From Karalla daura (lineage: Eukaryota > Chordata > Actinopteri > Chaetodontiformes > Leiognathidae): DNA of 64,000 bases. This document shows, piece after piece, positions 46,872 to 59,600 of the stretch. The notes beneath the pieces were generated by a model. That model saw only the letters and a list, made by a program, of their open reading frames with translations, was not told the origin of the DNA and did not search any database. Location of the stretch: the NCBI GenBank assembly GCA_029224185.1, contig CM055196.1, positions 7,667,927-7,731,926 on the forward strand, written 5' to 3'. A program made the position numbers and the translations under genes. Position 1 is the stretch's first letter. The number at the start of each line of letters is the position of its first letter.

Positions 46872-47429
46872 AGCACCAGTTCACTCTTGACACTGAAGAG
46901 GTCTGAGAGGCCCAACAGACAGAGTGATGGGTGCTGCTACAGCTTAAGGTCCACACACACATACATAGTGTCAAGTAACTCCTGTCACACACAGCAGGCT
47001 CTAAGTGTTCTTCATGTCTGACATAAAGATGTTGGCCTTCAGCTCAGGGAAAACGCAGCCGATGAACATGCACAATACGCATTAGGAAATATCATTCACA
47101 ATGTCACAGCCTTCCTTGTTTGTCTGTTTTGCGAGAACAACATGAGCCAGCATAGTTGAAAGAGAAAAAAGAGCTGCTCCGCTCACATCTTCACATGTTG
47201 TTACCAGCAGCTTCCTGGGCTGGAGCGCAGGTCCGCAGATGACAAGCAGCCTGCTGCTGTCACCTGTTTTTCATAGAAATATCTGCGGCATCCACAAAAC
47301 AGCTAAATTAAGCATATAAATGTACAGGGAGCTGTTTGAATGTACATAAAGTGCATGAAATCATGTTGAATAGTACTGTAATAGAAAAAAAGCCCCTGGT
47401 TCCACTCTTGGTAAATCCAAGTGCCTTTT

Positions 47430-47625
47430 TGTGTGTTTGAGTTTGCATCTTCTCCCTTTGTCTGCATGGGTTTCTTGAGAATTTCCAGTTTCCTCTCAAA
47501 GTCCAAAATCATGCATGTTCAGGTCAATTGGAGAATTGAAATTTCCCCTGGGTGTGAGAGTGAATAGTGTGTAGGCCCTGTTAAGGACTGGGGACCTGTC
47601 TAAGGTGCATTCCCTACTGTATATT
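47430..47625 (+). repeat. L2-like / SINE-type retroposon tail, longest copy here
   Basis: GTTTGCATCTTCTCCCTTTG, TCTGCATGGGTTTCTTGAGA, CAAAGTCCAAAATCATGCAT, GGTCAATTGGAGAATTGAAA and GGGACCTGTCTAAGGTGCAT follow, in order, the widespread fish retroposon tail. About 195 bp, diverged. Confidence 0.6.
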
Positions 47626-50600
47626 TCACTGTGCATGGTGCACTGAGATATCCTCCAACAGACCCCCACTGCACTGAGAACAGAGGGTAAAAAAGGATGG
47701 AAATCCTGACTTGTTTTCAACTATTTGTAGCATGTCTCCAAACTTTTTGGAGCGTGATGCAAAACTTTTATCTGAGCAAAGTACAAACCTGTTGCAGTTC
47801 TGAGGTTTCTATCTGAGGGAACATAAGTTTGAGTTTCAGATCTACAAGTTCCATAAGGCTGCAGTAGTTTGTTTAGATAGACAGCACATAAGCTTAATGA
47901 CTAAAAAAAAAAGAAGGTACATTTAGCTGGAGTTGTCCAGCCCACTGACTCGTTCTGTGTGGAAACCTGAGCATGCTGTCTGCTGAACTGTTGTCCCAAA
48001 GAAGGGAAACATGAGAGTTATGTAAACTCCTGCAGCCCCCTGTCCCATACAGCTTCCAAAGGCCTAATGATGAGTTTCAGATCATTCTCTCCATATGTCC
48101 CGAATGTGTGGGAAACATATGATCTGCCCTTTATCCCCTCTCTACTTTGTCAGAATCCAAGTCAGGCCCCCCTCCCTCCCTGACACCTTGCAGCACAGAC
48201 TCACAGTCCCTCTGTGTCTGTCTCATCTGTGGGAACCGGACGGGGCATTCCTGCCCGTCTGAGCAGAGAAATCTGCTTTTAGTCCAGTTCCTATAAAGTT
48301 TATTTACCAAGATGAATCCAGCTGTCGGCCACACATTTGGATGTAGAGTTGACGTGGCGGCTCCGTCTGCCTGCCGGGGCAGTGAGCGATGTGGTGGCTG
48401 GTGCACTAACCAGCCGGGACAAGCCAGCCAAGTCAGTCACAATAGCCTCCCAAGCTTCAGTCTATTGTCTCTGCACAGGGCCGTTTACTCCCCCCCTGGC
48501 ATTGTGTTCTCAGGATTGTTCATCATTTCATTCAATATAGAGTCAATGAAGAGGAAGGAAAGCTCTCTGAGCTAACGAGGACGTTTTTGTACCACACATG
48601 ACGTCTATGTTTCTGTTGTGGGGCCGTGTGTGCTGTGACAGAGGTGGGTCGGTCAGACCCAGACTGCACGGCCACACACGAGTTTCCTCCATTTTGGATG
48701 CTCTGCTAGGTCTGGACCTAGCCGATCAACTGATCAACTCCACCGCCGAAAAATATAACATGTTTAATTCAAACACCAACTGCGGGCACCAGTTCAATAC
48801 AAAACGGCGAATACAAAACATTAGCAGCAAGCTGCATTTAGCCCACTTAGCTTACAACCAACTTTCTATATAATCTGTTTTTCCTGTAATTATTTCCCAT
48901 TGAAAAGTGCCAACAGTCGCTTAATTCATGCAGTTATTCTCAAACCCTGAAACATCTATAAATGAAGCTGCCTTTCAGCCTGCTAAGTCTGCTTACTTAG
49001 TTTAATTTGCCTTAGCTTAGCTTAGCATAGTTTAGCAGGCTTGATGGAAAGTTTAGAAGAGCTTAGCTTTACAAGGAGTGCTAAAGATTTAGCCAAGCAG
49101 ACAAAGCTAACTTTTAGTTTCATTAAAGAGGGGTACAGAGATGAGCTAACGCTACAACCAGTCCTACAAGATAATTTAGTCACATACATTTCTCTCTCAC
49201 ATATGGACCTGGAAGAAGTTAAATTTACTAAGTATCCCCCTCCAAAAAAAACAACAATGTTGATCAGAACAAATAAAGTCGTTCTAGTAAGTAAGGTGAA
49301 TATAACTATGAACCTAACAATGAATATGTGCCGCAGCTCAACATGCTCCTATCAGGTCCATGTGACATTTACTGCAGTCAGTTACAGATGTCAATGGCAG
49401 GTCAAAGAGGAAGATTTCAAACATCCTGTCTGAAAATGTGCATTTCGAGAGCTCAGTCTGATAAACAGGCAGTCGACTGATAAGGGGACCGGGGTTATCC
49501 TGGGTCTGTAGGCAGGCCCCTAGGTGCGGCCGCCGGGCAGGTGCAGCACTCCTCCTGGGTGAGGAGGTAAGGAGGGGGTAGAACAGCAGTGAGGGAGGAG
49601 AGGAAACATTAAAAGAATTTCAGGCGAAGAGGGGGAGATAAAACAGAGGTGACAGGGGCGGCAGCGAGGGAAGAAAGAGCCACAGGTTCCAGGCAGCTGG
49701 CTTAATTACAGAGCGGTGAGCACACAGGGAGAAGAAAGGGAGGGAAAAAACAAAAAGAAGTTGGAGAAGTTGCAGTGCTGGTCTCCACCTCTTCCCTGCC
49801 TCTGTTCAGCCCTTAGCACCTGTCTGCCAGCTGGACAAACCTCACTGGAAAGTTTCCCACTCCACCTGGACAAACTGGGTTTACATTGACCTCTGTACAA
49901 ACGGTTTGCACAGCCCTTCCTCATATCAAGAGGAGGCTTGGCTTAGTCTGCATACAAACCTAATACAGCAAGTCTGGATTCCACTGCACCTTTTCCTTGA
50001 TTATTATCTTATTAACCACAAATAGCACTTATAAAAACTCCTTCTTTTTGTACTTGTTTAGTTGATTCACACTCAAGGCAGTCGCAGTTTTCTCACTGTT
50101 CTGAGCAGCATGCAATAACTTGAAGCTCTTCTGCAACATGTCACATCTTAAATGCATCAAGCTTGAAAACCTGTCCTCCAAATCTCACAGATCTTATCAA
50201 AATGTAACATTGTTGTTTTGGCCCGTGCAAGCCCGTGCTTGTGGAAAACACACAAATTAGTCGTTTGTGAGGATATTTTGTAGGAGACAGGATTGTAATT
50301 GTGTGATAGACCTGAATTTCCTCCCAAATGAAAGCATCTGCTGCCCCAGGCAAAGACTAACACATGGTCGACAACAGGATGCCTTGCATTCTGAGGCAGA
50401 GCTGAACAACACGATATGTTGTACACGCAGACAATGGTTCACACTATCACACGAGTCTTTGCAGCACACGAGCTCAGATCATGTAACGGCATCCAGTGTG
50501 ATGACAAAGGCAGTAAAGCTTTGGTTATTTCAGTAGGAAATGGAAATGGCCTTTAGTTTCCAAAGACTTCCCAACACAATAGAGCCACCAAAGGAGCCAC

Positions 50601-50659
50601 AGGGAGCTACTGCTGTGTGTCTGTGTAGGTGCTGTGGAGTTGGCTCACACATACTCACA

Positions 50660-50660
<1 letters not shown>

Positions 50661-50758
<98 letters not shown>

Positions 50759-50761
50759 ACA
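50661..50761 (+). repeat. (CA)n microsatellite, about 100 bp
   Basis: Roughly 45 pure CA units plus a short interrupted tail (one AT at 50,753). The longest dinucleotide run in the window. Confidence 0.97.
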
Positions 50762-52445
50762 GCTGCGGCCAGAGGGGATCATTAGAGAGCCACACCACTA
50801 CTGTGGGACACCAGGGGGATGGATTCACTGTCACTGGGAAATTCCCTCTCACTCTGCGGAAGAGGCAGCGACATGGAGCTGCGAGGGGGCTGGGGGCGAG
50901 GGAGGACAGGAAGTCAGAGGGTTGCTGGTTCCAAATGCCAAATGGGAAGGTCTGCAGCATGAAAGAAATGGCGTGGGAGGCTGGGTGGGTGTGCGCTGTG
51001 ACTCCACAGCACCACACAGAGATGGCAGTGACATTGCTCTTGACAAAATAAAAGGTTTCATGAAGTTTCAAATATGATTGTTTTTGCAAGATTAAACGTT
51101 CAGGAGGCAAGATGAGAGGCACTGGGGAAGCAGACACAGAAACAGAGAGCAACATTCAAATAAATAAAGAGGAGGAGGCCAATCATGCAAATGGATGGTA
51201 GGGTGAGAGAACACTGGAAGCAGTCTGGGGACTCTTGAGAGATGATGATTACATATAAAGGAACACAGACGCCGTTGAAGGCCTGCAGGCTTAGTGTTGT
51301 AACTTTCTGTACATTTTGCACAGCGAAGCACTTTGTCTGAGCCATGAGAAACAAGCACTAACGCTCTGACTGCATTCCTGTGCATACTTAGGTATTGTGT
51401 TGCATGGTATGGCCCCGTGAAAAGGGAGAGAAAAGTGCAGATTGAAATCCTAGCAGATCCACTGTCTTGAAAGTTAGGATGTCGGCAATGATGATCTCTG
51501 GTGGTCCTGAGACATCTGAAATCCACGTATGAATGTGTGTCCTAGTCATCCCTGGCGATGACACTAGGTATCAGTGTGTAGCGTCTACACAGCCGGTGTC
51601 ACTTTGTTGTCTGTTGTGAACATCAGATCTGTCATGGTTACGAGGAAGCTGAACCTGAAAATGACATTTCCTAAACCTGCTGATCTACATTCCAGCTTTG
51701 TGGTGACTGGTGTGCTGTGAGAGCGGATGCAAGGCAGACATCCCTCTGGCTGTTCAAGATGATGTCAAGTTCATGGAGGGATGTGACCAGCAGCAAGACG
51801 CTCTGGCACAACTAACGCTTCTCTTCACTCTGTATCCTTCCAGGCATCGCCCCATCATTCATTCTGTTCCCCCCCCCTCAGAATCTACTCTGACCCAGAA
51901 CAGTGGTAACTCTCTCAAAACAGTGTATGTGTGTGTGTGTGTGTATGTGTGTGAAAGCTGGAATCACCTTGAACCTTGAACACACCCTGACAAGTTCATC
52001 ACCATATACAAATAAACAATTGAATTCACAAAAGATACACAGAACATACACAAAAAATACAAAAAATAAATAATTAATTTACATTAATTTATTACAAACT
52101 GTGATCTCATTTTGATTTGACATTCACCAGAGGCAAAATCTAAATAATCTAAGTAAAATAAATCACATTAAATACAATGAGCTGGCAGCAGCTTTGATTC
52201 ATAACATTCGTCACAGATATAGACATTTCCATATGTCACGTCTCTGTTGAAAGTTGCTACCCGAAAGCTGGTGAAGTAAAAAATAAGATACATAAGTAAA
52301 GCAGTTGTGGCGTTATCCGCATGGACGTTCAACGGGATGTAATTCGACCAGCCGGCCAGGAGATGTCACCCTCACCATAGCCACAGTAACGATGTGAGGA
52401 CTATATCTCTCTTTATATACTCTAAGTTGGGCAACGAAAGGCATC

Positions 52446-52517
52446 GGCTCGTTGGTCTAGGGGTATGATTCTCGCTTTGGGTGCGAGAGGTCCCGGGTTC
52501 AAATCCCGGACGAGCCC
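52446..52517 (+). tRNA. tRNA-Pro (anticodon TGG)
   Basis: 72 nt that folds as a standard cloverleaf. The acceptor stem GGCTCGT pairs with ACGAGCC; A box TGGTCTAGGGG; anticodon stem CTCGC/GCGAG with loop TTTGGGT, giving TGG (52478-52480); T arm GTCCCGGGTTCAAATCCCGGA matches the B box. It has no intron and no encoded CCA. Downstream T runs (52,522-52,525 and 52,528-52,536) serve as Pol III terminators. No other tRNA was found. Confidence 0.95.
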
Positions 52518-53479
52518 GACTTTTCGTTTTTTTTTTCTCTCCTTGATTTTGATTTAGCTAGAGTTTAAGTGAGCGATGTTTCATCTGGCTTTATCTCACG
52601 TTAGACAATCATAAACACCAAATATGCTGCACTAACTTGAACAGATGTATATATGAAAAGTTTATGTTTATGTGCCAGTTTCTGTGTCTTGTTCGGTGCT
52701 GTTCAGTCTGCTGCTTCAGTGTCTTGAGATAATGTTGTTACGAATTACCACTTGAATTGAAGACGAACTGAAATACACGAAAACTAGATCCTGCGTAAAC
52801 TGTAAATGTACATCGGTTACCGAGAGTCCAATAGTGTTGTTGTATGTAAATGCAGGAGTGAACACTGAGAGATTGACATAGGAGCCTGCCTTGAACTCTG
52901 ACCACTGTGTTCTGCAAACTTCAGAGCCAGAAATGCAGCTCCTGTCTGACCGCAAACCTAAACAAGCTGTCACGGCACGGCCTCCCTAGTGTTCCCGCTG
53001 CAATGGACCCACTGCAAATGCCTTCCAGCGGCGGCATTTTAATCTAAAAAACACTGACTGGACGTGTTTTTTTCTCCTCCTCCTCCTTCTTCTTTCCCCG
53101 ACATCGGTAGCCGAACGTGGTGACTGGCGAGCGCATAATGACCCTGTAATGGGACCATTATACTCTGCTACCAAGTGGAATTGTCCACACGTGTGCATGA
53201 TGAAATCGGCCGACGGGATAACTTTGGCTCGCTTCGTTCCGCTCGCTTTGTTCCCGCCTACCGCCGGTGCCGGCACACCTTCAGCCGAGGCCGCCGTCGG
53301 CCCCGGGCTAATGGGGCCCAGCTGCGCGTCTGAGGGCCAGCGCAGTCGAGGCGTGCCGGGCTCGGGCGATGAGCGAGCTCATCGTTAGCCTCATTAGCCG
53401 CGTATCAGCTGCGAACGTCGCCTGGAGCAGGACAGATGGAAGGTGACACAGGCACGACGGCGTTCCTTAAAATAGAACC

Positions 53480-53485
53480 TTTATT
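53480..53485 (-). terminator. lrp5: Candidate poly(A) signal of lrp5
   Basis: TTTATT on the plus strand reads AATAAA on the minus strand, about 2.8 kb downstream of the lrp5 stop codon. It is the most distal good signal before the gene-poor stretch. Confidence 0.5.
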
Positions 53486-55485
53486 ATATAAAAATGCTTT
53501 TGATACAAAAAAAATGTCACGAGTGTAAATTACACAAAGCATTTTTTTTTTTTTTTTAGCTGACAACACATAGAGGGGGGTTTCAGGGAGTGGTACTGAC
53601 ACAGTGGTTTGAGGCGAGGGTGGGAAGGGGACGCTGGATGGATGGGGAGGGGGGGGGGGGGGGCTGTAGCCCTTAGTCAGAACCAGTGGTGCTGCCCGGA
53701 GAGTTCCCACCTCCACGTGTGGAGGCTGCTGCGGCCGTGAGGCGAGGGGCCACCTCTGGCCGGTCACCCGACCCGGACACGGACCCGTCGGGTGGCCCCG
53801 GCTCCACAAGTGCTGCCCCGGCCGACCAGGGGCAGTCAGACGCTACTGCGAGCACAGGCTCACCTGTGACCGCTCCGGTGCCACAGAAGCACAGTTTTCT
53901 CTCTGTGAATCATACGATCTCTTTTTTTTTTTAAGTGCATTAAACGTCTTCCCACTTTTTCCCGCTGCCAGAGCCTGTGACGACGGGGCGGAGCGCGAGG
54001 AGGCGAGCTGCTCTCGCCCCGCGGTTCGAAACGTGGTGTAATCGACGCTGCAAAATGAGGAAAAAAAACGTCTAAAATCAAGGCGATATCTTCCTATCAG
54101 ACAACAGTTCATGTCCAAAAGCGAAAAAAAAGCTGTTTGAAGTCAGAGTTTCTTTGCTTCCAAATTCACGTAGCTGCGTCTAGCCAGACACGTCGGGAGA
54201 GCTGCTATTTCTGCTGGTGAGCGAAGCGTCTGTCCTTGTATTCGAGGCAACGTCTCTCCCATCTTATTGCTATGGTTTTCTTCTTACTTGTGACAATAGG
54301 CATCTTATAAAAAAGGTTAAGGCAACATATTCCACGATGCAAATCCTGCAAGTCGAGGCCTCGGGACTCTGCAAACCTCGGGTTGGATGGACTGTGATCG
54401 GCCGGGGTGGGGGGGGGTGCAAGGACTAGAAAAAGACATGGGAGACGTGTTGGGAGGGGGGGCTCGTGTGATTCCTGGAACAGCCGGGGCGGGGGCGTGT
54501 CGGTGGGAACTCGGTCAAACGTTCACTTTTCACTCCTTCAAACCAGGACAGAGAAACGTACATAATGGTCTACACACAGGACAGAAATACAAAGAACAAG
54601 AAGTCGCTATAAAGAATAATTTGTTATTAACTGTAAAATAGCTTCATCATCTATTGTACGAGAGTGGTAATTGGGGGCGTTCCGCGTAATCATAGTAACT
54701 GATAATAGTATGTACACAGTAGCAGCAAACATACTTTTGGTAAACGGGACGATGGGGGTCAAAGTAAATGCGACGGAGGAGGTTCTCAGATTCACAACGA
54801 GGAGCTTCCGCTCCCCTCAGACGCCACCATTGGCTTCATTACACATATGTACAATAGCTTTACATGGCGGTATTCATTTGGTATGTTGTCGTCATGGGGA
54901 TGGAGGTGAGGTGGGGGGGTGGGGGGTGGGGCCCTGGAGGGTGGGGCAGGCGAGTCTTTCTCTCTCTCCCTGTCGACTGGAGGGAGAGCTCTACCACTCC
55001 AGGTCCCAGAGACCAGCGGGGGGGGGGGGGCGGGGTTCACACGCCTCCTCCTCCTCTTCCTCCTCCTCCTCCTCCTCCTCCTCCTCGTCCGGAGGGGCCG
55101 AGGGTGGGCAGGTGCGTCTCTGGGGCCCACGCGAATAGCATTCGAGGCGCACAAAAATAAATATTGTACGTAAATGTGACACAGACGTGCAGATCAGGGG
55201 GTCCAAGGTGTGTTTCTGATCACCTTACACCTCTGGGCCCTGCACCGAATCTCCGCTTCCTGCCCATGCACATCAACGGTGTTGTGTGCCCGCTGGGCAA
55301 TAAAGCAGACCCGGTCCAGCATGCCGGCCTGCCTCAGAGATGTGCGCACGTGTGGATTTGCACGACGTTCACGTACAACGGCGAGTGTTTCACCACGCGG
55401 AGGGAGGCGGCAATATCTACACGTGTGACCTGAAATGCGTTCGCTCGACCCCGCGCGTTCACCTCCAGACTGATCCGTGTTCGGC

Positions 55486-55534
55486 ACTCACTCGCTCACT
55501 CGCTCGCTCGCTCACTCACTCACTCACTCACTCA
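55486..55534 (+). repeat. ACTC/GCTC tetranucleotide repeat
   Basis: About 12 units of CACT/CGCT in the lrp5 3' UTR. Confidence 0.93.
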
Positions 55535-56249
55535 TAGCTCTGTCCATCCTTCACGCGCGCCGAAAACATCCACGCACACACACACGCACGCACACGCGCG
55601 CGCGGCCCGTCCTCTGGGTTCTGCCGAGTCGGCCCGCGAGATATAAAATAGCAAAATAATTTCCTCTGATTTTTTTTTTGCGTGTTTTTTCTTTTCCAAC
55701 CGTTTGTGTTCGTATCATTTCAAAAGTATTTACAGTCCTGCCGCTGGTCTGCACGCTGCGAGGAAGGAGAGGATGAGCGGGGTTGAAGATGGCTGGGATG
55801 GGATGGGAGGGGGGGTGTGTGTGTGTGTGTGTGTGTGTGTGCAGGGGGGGGGGGGGGACGCAGAGTCATTGTGGTTTTCTCTAGAGAAACCAGTGCAGGC
55901 TGAGGGGGAAAAGGGGGGGCCTTGGTATCAGGTTGTGATGAAGGACGTCCCCGTCTCGTCTCCTTGTGGGTGTGGGGGCAGACGGAGGCGGGCCGGGGGT
56001 GGGGGTGGGGGGGGCGAGGAGGGCCACCCTGAGAGCTCCAGGACGACTGGAATGATGAGCTGAGCGGGCAGGGGCGGCGTGCGGGTCGGGGCTGGGGTGG
56101 GGGACCAGCTGGTTTAAAGCAGCACTGTGGTTTCTTTTCTGTTTCGTTTCGTTTTTTTTCTTTTGTCGCCCTGCTACGGGCCGGACCGGGCGGCGTCCCG
56201 TAGCAGCGAGCGGGCTTCATCCCTTCCTTCCTCGCAGGCTCCCGGGGGG

Positions 56250-56299
56250 ACGGGCCCGGGGGCCGGGGGCCGGGGGCCGGGGCGGGGGCCGGGGCGGGG
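56250..56299. repeat. GGGGGCC-type GC repeat abutting the lrp5 stop codon
   Basis: On the plus strand about 50 bp of GGGGGCC / GGGGCGGGGGCC units end one base before the TGA (tca at 56300-56302). In the lrp5 transcript it is C-rich. Confidence 0.9.
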
Positions 56300-56621
56300 T
56301 CACGAGGAGTCGGTGCAGGGCGAGGGCGGCGGCGGGCACAGGTGGAAGTAGGAGCGCTCGGTGGAGGGCGAGGGCGGGCAGCTCTCCTCCGCAGACAGGT
56401 ACTGGGAGCGGGGCGTGGGGGGCGGGGGGTAGGGGTCCGAGTCCGAGTTCAGGTCCATGTAGTACTTGTTGTGCTTGCCGTGGCCGGCGTGGCCCGCCGC
56501 CTTCCAGCGGCCCGCCGCCGCCAGCCCGGCCGGCGGGTGGTGCGGCGTGTAGTCGCTGTCGCACACGTCCGTGCTGCACGGGGTGGTGGGGGGGGCGGCG
56601 CCGCGCACCGGGTGGTACGGC
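56300..56621 (-). CDS. lrp5: lrp5 last exon, remaining PPPSP-type motifs and stop
   Basis: 322 nt including TGA (56300-56302), after CCCTCAG. It contains APPTTPCSTDVCDSDY, DPYPPPPTPRSQYLS, SCPPSPSTERSYFHL and the end PPPPSPCTDSS. An Ala/Gly/His-rich insert (about 56,472-56,550) lies between the second and third blocks. Confidence 0.95.
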
Positions 56622-59600
56622 CTGAGGGGGGAGGACACGCACACACACACACACACACACGCACACACGCAGAGGTGTTTACAGGGTCAAATAGCAGCAT
56701 TTTGTCAAGCGCTTTCAAGCTCCGTTTCAAAGCTTTTCCAGCTGTCCATACTCATACATTATCATACATATATACATATATATATATATAGCTAGAGACG
56801 CATGCATATTTGCATCTTGTCCCGTCAAGACCGACAAGTTGCGACAAACAAGCCACAAAGTCCGGCTTGGGGAAAGCGCTGCGGTGGGCTGCGTGCGAGA
56901 GAGAGGGTGAAATATCAAGTGACCGGGAGACAAATGTTTGCTATGCACGGTCACGTCCTTGATGTCTGTGTTTGTGGATTCTTCTGGGAGGGCCGCGCCG
57001 GGAGAAGCGCGAGAGCTGCGGCACGTCTACTACCCGACCAACGGGCCGGCCTCTCCCCCGCACAGCCGGGACGCGCGTCCGATCGGGCTTAGTGCGTCTT
57101 AAGTTGCCTGTCCTGGGTTAGGGTTAGTTTTCCACCGGGGTGCCAGGGGCCGGGTGCCAGGGAGCGTTACCTGTACGATCTGGTGGTGGACGGACTGTTG
57201 GACGAGTAGAAGACCTCTGTGTTGTAGAGGGAGCGGTCGGTGGCCGGGGACGGAGGCGGGTTCAGGATCTGCAAACGCAACAGAACATATCCACATATAT
57301 ATAAATACAGAAGTAAATGCAGGTCATGTGGCCTGTGGAGGGACCTCAGTGAACAGTGTGTGTGTGCGTACCTGAGGGTAGAAGGCGCCCTTGGTGGACG
57401 AGGAGCTGCTGGACGAGGCCCCGGTCACGTGGTTCCTGTCGTAGAGGGGCGCCCCGCTGCTGCTGCTGCCCATCAGGCTGACGGAGCTCATGATGGACTT
57501 CCCGCACGAGATGCCTGCACACGCACACGCACACGCACACGCCGGCCCGTCACCACATCGCCCCCCCACACATGTCCACCTGTTGCTGCAGCGGCGGAGG
57601 CTGCCGCTGTGCCTGACCTTGGAAGGTGCCGTGCTGCGAGCTGCTGGGCGCGATGAAGTTGAGGGGCACGTGGGGCGTGCCGCTGATGTACTCGTGGGGG
57701 AAGGTGCCGTTGGTGCCCTTGTAGCGCCGGCACACCACGCGCTGGCACACGAAGTAGGCCCCGCCGATCACGAACACCAGCAGGATGATGGCGATGACCG
57801 GCCCGATGGTGTTGGGCCCCGTGTTGGGGATGCCGCTGGACGGCGGGGACACGTACTCTGGAGGGGACGGACGGCGGGAGGAGGTTTAGCGGCGCGGCGG
57901 GACGGGGGGACGGGGGGCGGGACGGCGGGCGGGGCTTACCGCAGGCCAGCTCGTCGGAGCCGTCGGGACAGTCCGAGTAGTTGTCGCACTGCTGCTTCTT
58001 GGTGATGCACTGGTTGTCGCCGCAGCGGAACTGGTTGGGGGGGCAGATGACTGGGAGGGGACAGAGGACGAGACACGTGGATGAGCGAAAGGGGACGGCT
58101 CTCGGATCGGGGCCGCACCTGGCGTTCATATGCCGGAACCTACTCTCGCAGTCCTGCTCGTCAGAGTGGTCGGCGCAGTCGGGCTCGCCGTTGCAGCGGC
58201 TCTGGGCGTCGATGCAGCCGCCCTTGTCGCACTGGAACTGGAAGGCCGAGCACACGGGGCAGTTCTCCTCGTCGCTGCTGTCGTCGCACTCGGGGAAGCC
58301 GTCGCAGCGCCACGCCATGGGGATGCAGTCGATCTCCCCCGTGGAGCAGGTGAACTGCTCCGTGGAGCAGGTGGGGGGCTCTGGGGGGAGGAGGAGGAGG
58401 AGGAGGAGACAACAGGGGAGGAGGGGTGAGGCACGCAAGCGGGAGCACGGACAGAGCAGACGTCCTGCGCGGCTCCGTCCCTCACCTCCACAGTGCAGCA
58501 GGTCCTGCAGCAGCACCAGGTGCATGGGACAGGAGCAGCGGGGGGTGCCGTCGCCCTTGGCGATGCAGATGTGAGAGCAGCCGCCGTTGTCACGGGAACA
58601 CGGGTGGGACGCTGGAGGGGGGAGGAGGAGGAGAGGCAGACGTGATCAGACCAGGCACAGGCACAGGCGCACGCATGCGTGCACATGGACGGATAGAGGG
58701 ACGGGGAGGGGCGCACCGAACTCCTGCGGGTCCATCTCCTCCACGGCGTGGATGGAGGTCAGGTAGGAGATGCGTCCCTGGATGCGCGTGCGGCCCTCCC
58801 CGGTCAGCTTGTCCACCCGCTCGATCATCTGCTGCTGCCGGTCGATCCAGTACAGGTGATCGCCCAGGATGGTCAGGCCCATGGGCTGCAGGATGTTGGA
58901 GTCCTGGAGGACGATGCGGTTGGCTCCTGGGGCCCGCGGGAGAGAAGACGTCATTAGATGTTTTGACCCGGGCCGAGTCGACCGGGTTATCTCGGGAATT
59001 GTCTGGATTCTTCTCTCTCATGGGGAATGTCTAGACTTTTGGAAACCGAGTCCGTTACTCATTATTCGGACATTATTCGTCTCAATATGGACAAAGAGAG
59101 TTGCTTGACTGTTCATTTCCAAAGAAGTGTGAGACTGGCCAGTGACTGATGTGTCTGTGGGTTAGCTTCAAAGGCTGCGCTTGGCTGCAGGAGCTGTGCA
59201 GCTTCGCGGGGCCGGGAGTCACGTTGAGATCCAGGCCGTTTATTTCTAAACCCGTGCAGATTTATCAGTGGCTGGAATAACAACAGGTCCTCGCTTATCA
59301 CGCTCATCCCCTCCCCCCTCCCCCCTCCCCCCTCCCCCACCCCGGGAGCCGACCTGCCTGTGACTATGAGAGACGGCAGCGAGGTGGAGCTGGCTCGGGC
59401 CGCCTGACCAAAAACAGACAGGACGCGTCTCTCGGGCTGTGTGCTTTGGTCTCCGTTCAACAAATAACATCAACGTGCGCGTGGGACGGCTCCACGGAAT
59501 CTCTCTTTTTGGTCATGCTTTCGCTGCTGCGGCTATAAATAGGCCGGGAGGGTCCTCCATCTCCACCAGGGGCCCGGGCTCTCCCGCCAGAGACAGATAC

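Larger units (their letters stand above)
53460..56299 (-). other. lrp5: lrp5 3' UTR (extent inferred)
   Basis: No coding signal between the stop codon and the candidate poly(A) signal. It contains GGGGGCC-type repeats next to the stop, G runs, CTC/GAG triplets at about 55,045-55,088 and an ACTC tetranucleotide run at about 55,486-55,534. A transcript would be needed to confirm the length. Confidence 0.5.

Noticed and set aside
49041..49433. 130-codon open frame in the gene-poor stretch
   Set aside because: A/T-rich, no recognisable domain, no splice partners; begins in pentamer-repeat-like sequence. Would need conservation evidence.
50629..51155. Several open frames of Thr-His or Cys-Val repeats
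   Set aside because: Translations of the CA/TG microsatellite; the same applies to similar frames near 555, 1208, 6470, 37129 and 46552.
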